NCBI GenBank assembly: GCA_946479825.1
Contig: CAMLHU010000030.1
Span: 1-12,677 of the forward strand
Direction of reading: 5' to 3'
DNA: 12,677 nucleotides
Source: an uncultured Gemmatimonadota bacterium
GTDB lineage: Bacteria; Gemmatimonadota; Gemmatimonadetes; Gemmatimonadales; GWC2-71-9
The notes beneath the pieces were generated by a model that was not told the origin of the DNA, did not search any database, and saw nothing but the letters and a program-made list of their open reading frames with translations. Each line of letters begins with the position of its first letter. Position 1 is the first letter of the stretch. The position numbers and the translations under genes were made by a program. Below, one piece after another: positions 6,794 to 12,677 of the stretch.

Positions 6794-6799
6794 AGGGTA
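6794..6799 (-). promoter_or_regulatory. Candidate -10 box of HAD phosphatase gene (leaderless)
   Basis: TACCCT on the minus strand ends six bases before the ATG at 6787. A TTACTT hexamer lies 17 bases further upstream (6817-6822), a poor -35 match. There is no Shine-Dalgarno sequence, so leaderless translation is suspected. Confidence 0.35.
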
Positions 6800-6840
6800 A
6801 CGGCGCGGACGGGACGAAGTAAGCGACCGCTCGCGCGGCC

Positions 6841-6869
6841 TTGTCCGGCCTCGTTGCGCCGGTTACTCT
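6841..6869 (+). promoter_or_regulatory. Candidate sigma-70-type promoter of substrate-binding protein gene
   Basis: TTGTCC (6841-6846), a 17-base spacer and TACTCT (6864-6869) point toward the ATG at 6906. The hexamers match the consensus at four and three of six positions. The pair closely resembles the TTGTTC-N17-TACGCT found before the glycosyltransferase gene. The roughly 30-base leader is pyrimidine-rich with no Shine-Dalgarno site. A TATCTC at 6891-6896 is a second, closer candidate. Confidence 0.35.
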
Positions 6870-6905
6870 CCTCTTCCCCCCTGCGACCCGTATCTCCCGG
6901 GCGCA

Positions 6906-8027
6906 ATGTCATCGCTCCGCCGTCCGATCCTCTTCCTTCTCGTTTCCCTCCTGGCGTCCGGCTGTCACCGGGACCGGGGCCCCGTGCGCATCGGCGTGGC
7001 CGGGCCGTTCTCCCAGCCCCGCGGCGCGTCCATGCGGCTGGCCGCGTTACAGGCGCAGGACGAGATCAACCGCCAGGGAGGCGTCGGCGGGCGGAAGCTC
7101 GAACTCGTCTTTCGCGACGACAGCGCCGACCCGAACGCGGCGGTGCGCGCGGCCGAGGCCTTCGCCGACGACCCGTCCGTGATCGCGGTCGTGGGGCACC
7201 TCACCAGCGGCACGACCCTCGCCGCCGCCGCGATCTATAACGGCGACCATCCGGTCGCGGTGATCTCGCCTTCGGCCTCGGCGCCCGGGCTCACCACCGC
7301 CGGGCCCTGGACGTTCGTCGTCTGTCCGACCGACCTGGCGCACGGGGCCGCCTTGGCGCGGTTCGCCCGCGACCAGCTGCACTCGAGCACCGCGGCCATC
7401 GAATACCAGAACGACGACTACGGGCGCGGGGTCCGCAACATCTTCGCCGCCGACTTCGTCCAGGGGGGCGGGAAGGTGCTCACCGCGGATCCCTACAACG
7501 ATGCCATCCCGACCTTCGAGCCCTACCTGCGCCGGGTCCAGGTGCGGGGCGGCGCGGACGCGGTGCTGATCGCCGGGACCCGCGCCGGGGCGGAACGGAT
7601 CCTCGCCACGCTCGACACCGTCCGGCTCCATCCGAACGTCCTCGCGGGCGACGGTGTGATCGGCATCGAGGCCGGCGGCAAAGCCGAGGGCCTGTACATC
7701 TCGAGCGCGTACCTGCCTGACCGTCCCGGCGAGCGCAACGCCGCCTTCGTGAAGGCCTACGGCGAGCGGAACGGGGGTCTGCGTCCGGACCACCGCGGCG
7801 CGGGAGCGTACGACATCGTGTACCTGCTCGCCCGGGCCATCGGCGAGGCGGGGACGAGCCGCAAGGGGATCCGCGCCTACCTGGCGGGGGTCGGCAGCGC
7901 GAGCCCGGCGTTCGACGGCGTGACGGGGACGATCGCGTTCAACGCCGACCGGGAGGTCCCGGCCAAGGACGTGGTCATCGGCCAGGTGCGCCAGGGGCGC
8001 CTGGTCACGGTCGCAGCGGGGAAGTGA
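6906..8027 (+). CDS. Lipoprotein substrate-binding protein, branched-chain amino-acid type (Peripla_BP_6)
   Basis: 373 residues. The N-terminus is a lipoprotein signal: Arg5-Arg6, hydrophobic ILFLLVSLL (8-16), lipobox LASGC with Cys20, so the mature protein is probably membrane-anchored facing the periplasm. The fold matches the LivJ-like family: VRIGVAGPFSQPRGASMRL (27-45), DEINRQGGVGGRKLEL (52-67), VVGHLTSGTTLAAAAIY (95-111), ISPSASAPGLT (119-129) and YQNDDYGRGVRNIFAADF (166-183). Family members bind branched-chain amino acids, amides or other small polar ligands for ABC import, or act as sensors. No permease or ATPase gene adjoins it, so it is an orphan in this window; a partner encoded elsewhere or a sensory role are both possible. 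The stop codon lies in the loop of an 11-bp inverted repeat. Confidence 0.92.
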   Translation: MSSLRRPILFLLVSLLASGCHRDRGPVRIGVAGPFSQPRGASMRLAALQAQDEINRQGGVGGRKLELVFRDDSADPNAAVRAAEAFADDPSVIAVVGHLTSGTTLAAAAIYNGDHPVAVISPSASAPGLTTAGPWTFVVCPTDLAHGAALARFARDQLHSSTAAIEYQNDDYGRGVRNIFAADFVQGGGKVLTADPYNDAIPTFEPYLRRVQVRGGADAVLIAGTRAGAERILATLDTVRLHPNVLAGDGVIGIEAGGKAEGLYISSAYLPDRPGERNAAFVKAYGERNGGLRPDHRGAGAYDIVYLLARAIGEAGTSRKGIRAYLAGVGSASPAFDGVTGTIAFNADREVPAKDVVIGQVRQGRLVTVAAGK

Positions 8028-8038
8028 CGTGACCAGGC
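7999..8038. terminator. Bidirectional terminator-like hairpin around the substrate-binding protein stop
   Basis: GCCTGGTCACG (7999-8009) and CGTGACCAGGC (8028-8038) are perfect 11-bp inverted arms separated by 18 bases that contain the TGA stop. TCCCCTT follows on the plus strand, a weak U-run. Being symmetric and inside a convergent gap it could also end transcripts of the helicase gene. The left arm can pair instead with CCAGG at 7991-7995, forming a smaller rival hairpin. Confidence 0.5.
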
Positions 8039-8065
8039 TCCCCTTGAGCACGCTTCCACCTTCCC

Positions 8066-8093
8066 GCTCACCGCTCACCTCTCACCGCTCACC
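8066..8093 (-). repeat. Heptamer tandem repeat (GGTGAGC)x4 at helicase stop
   Basis: On the minus strand there are four heptamers: GGTGAGC, GGTGAGA, GGTGAGC, GGTGAGC. The TGA inside the third unit is the stop codon of the helicase gene, and units one and two encode its last residues. Each unit contains TGA, and the 7-base period places TGA in all three frames. The unit shares the pattern GGNNAGC with the repeat at 6099-6126. Confidence 0.88.
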
Positions 8094-10246
8094 GTAAGCA
8101 GCACCATCCCGATCATCCGCAGCTGAGGCGGGGGCGGCTCCGGGCGGCCCGCCGGGATCCGGGCCAGCGCCGCGAGCAGCTCGCCGTCGCCGAGTGACCG
8201 GAGGCGCTCAGCCAGCGCTGCTTCACCGGCGGTATGGCCCCTGGCCGCGAAGGCCGCGCCTCGTTCGACCCGCGCCAGCGCGGCGAGGTCCCGACGGCGC
8301 GCGGCGTCCCGGGCAAGACTCCGCAGTCGCTCGCCGAGCGCAGGATTACCGGGACGGAGGCCGGCGGTCGCCCACCGGTCGGCGGTGGCCCGCTGCAGGA
8401 TGGCGCGCGCGTGGGGGACGAGTCGCTCGATCCAGGGCGCCCACTCTCCGGCGCGCGCGTCCCTCGGATCGGCCGCTCGCGCCTCCGCCACCGCGCGCCG
8501 CACGGTCTCCGCGTCCTCATTCCAGTTGCCGCACGCGTCCACCACCCCGAGTGCCGCGCCCAAGCGCTCGACCGCCGCGCCGCCGGTGCTCACCACCTCG
8601 AGTCCTACCAGCATCCGCGGTTCGATCGAGCGGACCACGGCCGACCTGCCCCAGGCGCCATCCTCGTCCTCGTCGAGCGCGAGGCCGTGCCGCCATCCCC
8701 ATCCCTCCGGGCCGAGGCCGGTGATGCCGGTCCGCACTACCCGCCGGGTCTTGAGGCGAAGCCTGCCGGTGCGCCGTTCCCGGCGCTCAAGCTCGGCCGG
8801 AGGGAGCAGCGTCACCACCTCGACGACATCAGCGCGGGCGCCAAGGCGGGCGGCCCTTCCCTCACGCTGGTGCAGCCGCATCGGCGTCCACGGCAGGTCG
8901 TAGTGCACCACCCGCTCGGCGCCCTGAAGGTCGAGCCCCTCGGCAGCCAGGTCGGTGCAGACCAGCGTCCGCGCGACCCCGTCCGGCGCGTCGGGCCGGA
9001 ACCAGCCGAACACGGCCTCGCGCGAAACCCGCGAATGGCCCAGCCCCGCCGCCTGGCCGGTGCACCAGGCCACCCGCGGTCCGAGCCGTTCCCGCAGGTA
9101 GCGCACCGTGGCGACGAACGTGGTGAATACGATGGTGCGCCGGCCGTCGGCGAGGACGTCGCCGAGCAGCGCCAGCTTGCGATCGTCGTCGCCGGGAGCG
9201 GCCGAAGCGAGCGCGGTCACGGCGTCGAGATCCTCGACGGCGAGCTCGGCGTCGTGCCCGTCGTCGAAGAGGGACCAGAGCACGGTCTGGTCCGGGACGG
9301 CGCCCGCGAACGCCCGCAGCTCGCGTCGGCCGAGCGCGCGGCCGGCCAGCCGGGCGTCGGCGGCCTGGGACAGGAGTGCGCGATACCGGCGCAGCGCCGC
9401 GCTCCACGCCGCCGGGCTCGACCCCGCGGCGGCGTGGAGCACCGAGCGGATGAGGTTCGCGATGGCGGGGTCGCGCGACAGATCGAGTTCGTCGACCGCG
9501 GCGAGGCGGCGGTCGAGATCGGGGCCTCCCTCCCACCTGGGCGCCTCGCGCCGGAGCGCGGGGAGTTCGCCGATCGCACCGCGCGTGACGATCGCCTCCG
9601 CGAGGGCCGGGTGCCCGCGCCCGGCGCCGAGCGTCTGCCGCAGCGAGGCGACTCCGGACGCCGCGAGCGCGTCGTCACGGATGCCGAGGAGGAGCTGGTC
9701 GGCGAGCTCCCGGGCGTGGTTGACCACCGGCGTCGCGGTGAGGAGCGCCACCGGCCGGCCGACCAGCGCCGGTGCGAGGTGGTGATAGCGGCGGGTCGAC
9801 GGATTCCGGAACCGGTGGCTCTCGTCCACGATGACGAGGCCGCGCCCCGCGGGGATGGAACGGCCGCGACTCAGCTCCTCGTGGCTCAGCACCGCAAGGT
9901 CGGTGGCGGTATCGGCGGCGTGCCGCATCCACTGCGGCCGCAATGTGGCCGGGACGACGGCCACCGCGCCCCCGCCGAATGTGCGGGCCGCAGCCAGCGC
10001 GATGAACGTCTTGCCGGTCCCGACGGGTGCGGCCAGCATCGCCCCGCCGTGCCGGCGGAGGATCGTGAGCAGCGTGCGGAACGCTCGGACCTGGCCGGGC
10101 CGGAGCCACGCGGGCGCGGGGTCCGGGGCGCCGGGCGGCACCGCCCCGGCGGCGATGGCGGCGAGCACGTCTCGCGGGGCCGCGGCCGGGCCCGGTGCGA
10201 GCCAGAGGGCCAGCGGATCGCGGACCGGGGCCAGCGCCTCAGCCAC
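8075..10246 (-). CDS. SNF2-like SF2 helicase, probable defence-system component
   Basis: 723 residues from GTG 10246. DNA-dependent ATPase with two RecA-like lobes: motif I APVGTGKT (73-80), motif II DESH (141-144), motif III TAT (170-172), motif IV region TIVFTTFVATVRYL (371-384), motif V CTDLAAEGLDLQ (430-441) and motif VI QREGRAARLG (460-469). This is the COG0553 (SNF2/RapA-like) pattern. About 200 residues separate motifs III and IV. The last 250 residues, after motif VI, match no domain I recognise; no PD-(D/E)xK, HNH or PLD nuclease motif is visible. The start overlaps the methyltransferase stop by eight bases, arguing for coupled translation. An ATG at 10324 preceded by AGGAG seven bases upstream is a real alternative that would add 26 residues. 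The C-terminus ends inside a heptamer repeat. Partnership with an adenine methyltransferase suggests an anti-phage or restriction role, by analogy with DISARM DrmD; this is inference. Confidence 0.88.
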   Translation of the reverse strand: MAEALAPVRDPLALWLAPGPAAAPRDVLAAIAAGAVPPGAPDPAPAWLRPGQVRAFRTLLTILRRHGGAMLAAPVGTGKTFIALAAARTFGGGAVAVVPATLRPQWMRHAADTATDLAVLSHEELSRGRSIPAGRGLVIVDESHRFRNPSTRRYHHLAPALVGRPVALLTATPVVNHARELADQLLLGIRDDALAASGVASLRQTLGAGRGHPALAEAIVTRGAIGELPALRREAPRWEGGPDLDRRLAAVDELDLSRDPAIANLIRSVLHAAAGSSPAAWSAALRRYRALLSQAADARLAGRALGRRELRAFAGAVPDQTVLWSLFDDGHDAELAVEDLDAVTALASAAPGDDDRKLALLGDVLADGRRTIVFTTFVATVRYLRERLGPRVAWCTGQAAGLGHSRVSREAVFGWFRPDAPDGVARTLVCTDLAAEGLDLQGAERVVHYDLPWTPMRLHQREGRAARLGARADVVEVVTLLPPAELERRERRTGRLRLKTRRVVRTGITGLGPEGWGWRHGLALDEDEDGAWGRSAVVRSIEPRMLVGLEVVSTGGAAVERLGAALGVVDACGNWNEDAETVRRAVAEARAADPRDARAGEWAPWIERLVPHARAILQRATADRWATAGLRPGNPALGERLRSLARDAARRRDLAALARVERGAAFAARGHTAGEAALAERLRSLGDGELLAALARIPAGRPEPPPPQLRMIGMVLLTVSGER

Positions 10247-12677
10247 GATCCGCGGGGCCGAGCGCCACTGCGAGCGCCCGACAGCGGGCGGGCTCCAGCC
10301 CGAGGAGGCGGGCGACGTGGGCATCGAGCATCTCCTGGTCGAGTCGGCCCGCGGCGCCAGCCCGGCCGCATTCGCCGAGCGTGGGGTCGTCGAGCGCCGC
10401 GGGCGGGAGCGGGACCGCACCGACCGTGCGGGCGTTGAACCGCGCGAAGCCGCTCATCGCCGGGTCGGCGCGGAGGCGGGCCAGGGCCCGGACCGGCGCG
10501 GCATTGAGCCACGCCGCCAGCGCGTCCGCCGCGCCCTCGCTCGGCGCCACGGCCACATAGCACGTGTTGAGCGGCACCGCCTGGGCCGGGGGAGGGAGCA
10601 CCGCCGCGGTGAGCCGTCGCGCCACGTCCGCCCACGCCACCCGGTGGCGGGCGAGCGCGCCGCCGAGGCGGAAGAGCGACCACCACGGCGTCCCGGCGGC
10701 GTCCGCACGGCGGCTCAGCTCGTCCTTCCATCGGGCCAGGTGGCGCGCCGCCTCGCGCGGCAGCGGGTCGAGCGGCCGCCCCTCGGCATCGTGGGTCCAG
10801 AGCAGCCGGCGGACCGGCGCCGCCGCGAACGCCCGGAGATCCCGGCCGCGGATCGCTGGGCGCACCAAGTCGTCGCCGACCTGCTCGGGCGGATCGAGGA
10901 AGGCGGCGTTGTGGCCGGTCTTGACGCCCAGATGGATCGGGACCGACTCGGCGAGCGGGGGAAATCGGAGCGCCAGCTCGCGGGCGATGGCCGCGGCATC
11001 GGGACTGCCGAGGATCCACGGCCCGGTGGTGGCGAGGGTGGATTGGCGGACGGTCACGGCACCCGGGTCGAGCGACAGTCTGGTCTCGGCATCCGCGGGC
11101 GCCGTTCCCTTGGCGACCACGAGCCCGAACGGATAGACCGTCGCGTCGAACGCGGCGGACGGGTCGCCGGTGAGGTCTGCCGAGACGGCGAGCGAATGAT
11201 CCGTCGTGACGGCCTGGCGCAGGCGCCCGCCGTAGCCGGCAGTCGCCAGCTTGCCTGGGACGAGGAGCGCCACGACGCCGTCGTGGGTCGTGAGCTCGAG
11301 CGAGCGTTCCACGAAGGCGACGCTGATGTCGCCCTGATGGCCGAAGCCGCGCCCGCCGCCGGGTCGCCACCACCGATAGCGCTCGGCCAGTTCGCGGCGT
11401 CGCTCCGGCGGGAGTTCTTCGGCGCGCACCCAGGGCGGATTCCCCAGTACCACGTCGAAACCGCCGCGGGCGAAGACGTCGGCGAAGTGCGACTGATAAT
11501 GGAACCAGGGCAGGGCGGCGTCGCGGACGAACCGGCGCCGGAGATCACGCACGTGACGGCGGACTCGCCGGAGCTCGCGCAGCCGGCGCGCGAGGTCGCG
11601 GTCCAGGCCGCGGGGAGTCCCGAACAGCGTGGGCGAGCGGGCCAGGCCCACGCACTCGGCGATCCCGCGTTCGGAGCGGGCAAGGGCGTCGGCAAGCGCC
11701 GCGCCCGCCGCCCGGCGTTCGGCCCGGTGCAGCGCGGCGATGGCCCCGCGCTTGGCGGGTCCGCTCGCGACGATGGCCGCGTCTCGCGCCGCCCGGAGCT
11801 CGGCGGCCGGGCCCGCAGGAACGCCGCCGAGGAGTGCCGGGTCGCGGAGCGAATCGCCCTGACGCACCCCGCAGTCGAGGTTGGGGAGCGGCTCGACTAC
11901 GTCGCCGGGCCCGGCCGGATCGTCGCTCACCACGGCGAGCCAGAGTCGCAGCTCCGCGAGCCGGACCGCGGTCGGGTCGAGGTCCACGCCGAAGAGGTTG
12001 GCGCGCAGGACCTCCCGGCGGGCGGCCGTGGCGTTCCCGGTGGTCCGGATGCGCGCAAGGCGCTCGAGCGCGCCGAGGAGGAAGGCGCCGGAGCCGACGG
12101 CGGGGTCGAGGAGGGCGATGCCGCGGAGGGCGTCGCGGGTGCGGAGATCGGGGTCGTCGAGCCGTCGGTGCGCCGCATCCCACGGGAGGCCGAGCCGACG
12201 GGCGAGGAGCGTCGCGAGCGCGGCATCGGTGACTCGGGCGACGAGGCCTGGCGGTGTATAGAACGTCCCGCTCGCGCGGCGCTCGTCCGCCGCCATCAGG
12301 CCTTCGAACACGCGGCCCAGCATCCCGGGGGCGATCTGGTCGCCGTCGCCCTCGCTGGCGGTGAAGGCGAAGCGCTCGAACAGCCCGTCAAAGGCGTCGC
12401 GCCAGGCGTCGGTGCGGGGGGCGGCGCGCCACCGGCGTTCGAGGGGGTGGGGCTCGAACAGGCCGCCGTTGAGGAACGGGACCCGGCCGAAGGCCCGCGG
12501 CCCGCGGCCGCGTTCGGCGACGGGGCGGTTGAGGGTGCCGAAGAAGAGCGGGTGGAGAAGGTCGCGATGCACCTGGCGGCCCTGTCGCAGGCAGCGCTCA
12601 ACCTCGACGGCGAGGAAGTCCTCCCGCCCGTCGAGCCATCCCTTGGCCTGGATGAAGTAGAGGAAGAGGACCCGGGT
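10239..12677 (-). CDS. Eco57I-class N6-adenine DNA methyltransferase with TaqI-like specificity region (partial, 5' end cut)
   Basis: The frame is open to the window edge, giving 812 visible codons; the N-terminus is missing. A GTG at 12572 is in frame, but the 35 codons before it read TRVLFLYFIQAKGWLDG and on, a conserved-looking segment of this class, so it is not the start. Numbering from the edge: FYTPP (139-143, binding-pocket loop), motif I DPAVGSG (191-197, S-adenosylmethionine binding), FGVDLDPTAVRLAELRL (229-245), catalytic motif IV NPPW (413-416), and GDISVAFVERSLEL (449-462). The region from GVKTGHNAAF (584-593) and RPAIRGRD (606-613) to the end resembles the TaqI-like target-recognition domain. 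It should methylate adenine N6 at a specific DNA site. A type IIG nuclease domain, if any, would lie in the missing N-terminus. The downstream helicase gene overlaps it. Confidence 0.92.
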   Translation of the reverse strand, partial: TRVLFLYFIQAKGWLDGREDFLAVEVERCLRQGRQVHRDLLHPLFFGTLNRPVAERGRGPRAFGRVPFLNGGLFEPHPLERRWRAAPRTDAWRDAFDGLFERFAFTASEGDGDQIAPGMLGRVFEGLMAADERRASGTFYTPPGLVARVTDAALATLLARRLGLPWDAAHRRLDDPDLRTRDALRGIALLDPAVGSGAFLLGALERLARIRTTGNATAARREVLRANLFGVDLDPTAVRLAELRLWLAVVSDDPAGPGDVVEPLPNLDCGVRQGDSLRDPALLGGVPAGPAAELRAARDAAIVASGPAKRGAIAALHRAERRAAGAALADALARSERGIAECVGLARSPTLFGTPRGLDRDLARRLRELRRVRRHVRDLRRRFVRDAALPWFHYQSHFADVFARGGFDVVLGNPPWVRAEELPPERRRELAERYRWWRPGGGRGFGHQGDISVAFVERSLELTTHDGVVALLVPGKLATAGYGGRLRQAVTTDHSLAVSADLTGDPSAAFDATVYPFGLVVAKGTAPADAETRLSLDPGAVTVRQSTLATTGPWILGSPDAAAIARELALRFPPLAESVPIHLGVKTGHNAAFLDPPEQVGDDLVRPAIRGRDLRAFAAAPVRRLLWTHDAEGRPLDPLPREAARHLARWKDELSRRADAAGTPWWSLFRLGGALARHRVAWADVARRLTAAVLPPPAQAVPLNTCYVAVAPSEGAADALAAWLNAAPVRALARLRADPAMSGFARFNARTVGAVPLPPAALDDPTLGECGRAGAAGRLDQEMLDAHVARLLGLEPARCRALAVALGPADRG

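Noticed and set aside
8234..10438. A 734-codon plus-strand open frame opposite the helicase
   Set aside because: It is a GC-bias shadow: the protein is Arg/Gly/Ala/Pro-rich with no domain, while the minus-strand frame carries a complete ordered set of helicase motifs.
9886..11373. A 495-codon minus-strand open frame across the methyltransferase-helicase junction
   Set aside because: Out of frame with both motif-bearing genes and made of low-complexity Arg/Pro/Ala sequence; no start signal.
8075..12677. Calling the right-hand pair complete DISARM, BREX or a type I restriction system
   Set aside because: No DrmA, DrmB, PglZ, BrxC, HsdS or nuclease gene is in the window, and the methyltransferase N-terminus is missing. 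Only the two-gene core can be supported.
1..12677. Insertion sequences, tRNA or rRNA genes
   Set aside because: I found no transposase or integrase motif, no terminal inverted repeats around any gene, and no cloverleaf-like or rRNA-like sequence.

Overview
The window is a very GC-rich stretch (about 70% or more by eye) of a bacterial chromosome, densely packed with genes. Strong G/C third-position bias, short or absent gaps, and few Shine-Dalgarno sites at operon-first genes suggest a high-GC, SD-poor phylum. The argH subtype, the argH-argR pair and the mix of housekeeping genes would fit Gemmatimonadota or a neighbouring lineage. That placement is inference; no rRNA or tRNA gene is present to confirm it. 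No gene-free stretch longer than 300 bases exists.

Left part (1-2164, + strand): the end of an arginine operon. argH (argininosuccinate lyase, its first few codons outside the window) overlaps argR (arginine repressor) by 4 bases. It is followed 22 bases later by a small SpoIIAA/STAS-like protein with a good ribosome-binding site. The regulator of arginine genes is thus apparently made from the same transcript as the last biosynthetic enzyme.

Middle-left (2148-4737, - strand): a compact accessory operon for a molybdenum hydroxylase, read mocA-like nucleotidyltransferase, CoxG-like SRPBCC protein, DUF983 zinc-ribbon membrane protein, xdhC. Three of the four genes are typical helpers of xanthine dehydrogenase/CO dehydrogenase-type enzymes, but the catalytic subunits are not in the window. 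xdhC runs 17 bases into the end of the STAS-like gene.

Centre (4738-8027): a divergent promoter region, a GT4 glycosyltransferase (+), a HAD phosphatase (-), another divergent promoter region, and a lone lipoprotein of the branched-chain amino-acid-binding type (+). Three operon-first genes here lack a Shine-Dalgarno site and carry a TANCCT/TACCTT-like hexamer 6-7 bases before the start codon, the layout of leaderless transcripts. Both convergent junctions hold a four-copy heptamer repeat (GGATAGC and GGTGAGC), and the second junction also has an 11-bp perfect inverted repeat.

Right part (8075-12677, - strand): a probable phage-defence or restriction-type pair. An Eco57I-class N6-adenine DNA methyltransferase with a TaqI-like target-recognition region (5' end beyond the window) is translationally coupled to a SNF2-like SF2 helicase of about 723 residues. 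The pair resembles the methylase-helicase core of DISARM-like and related systems, but no other component is visible. The window cuts through this locus, so whether it is a known or a new system depends on what lies beyond base 12677.
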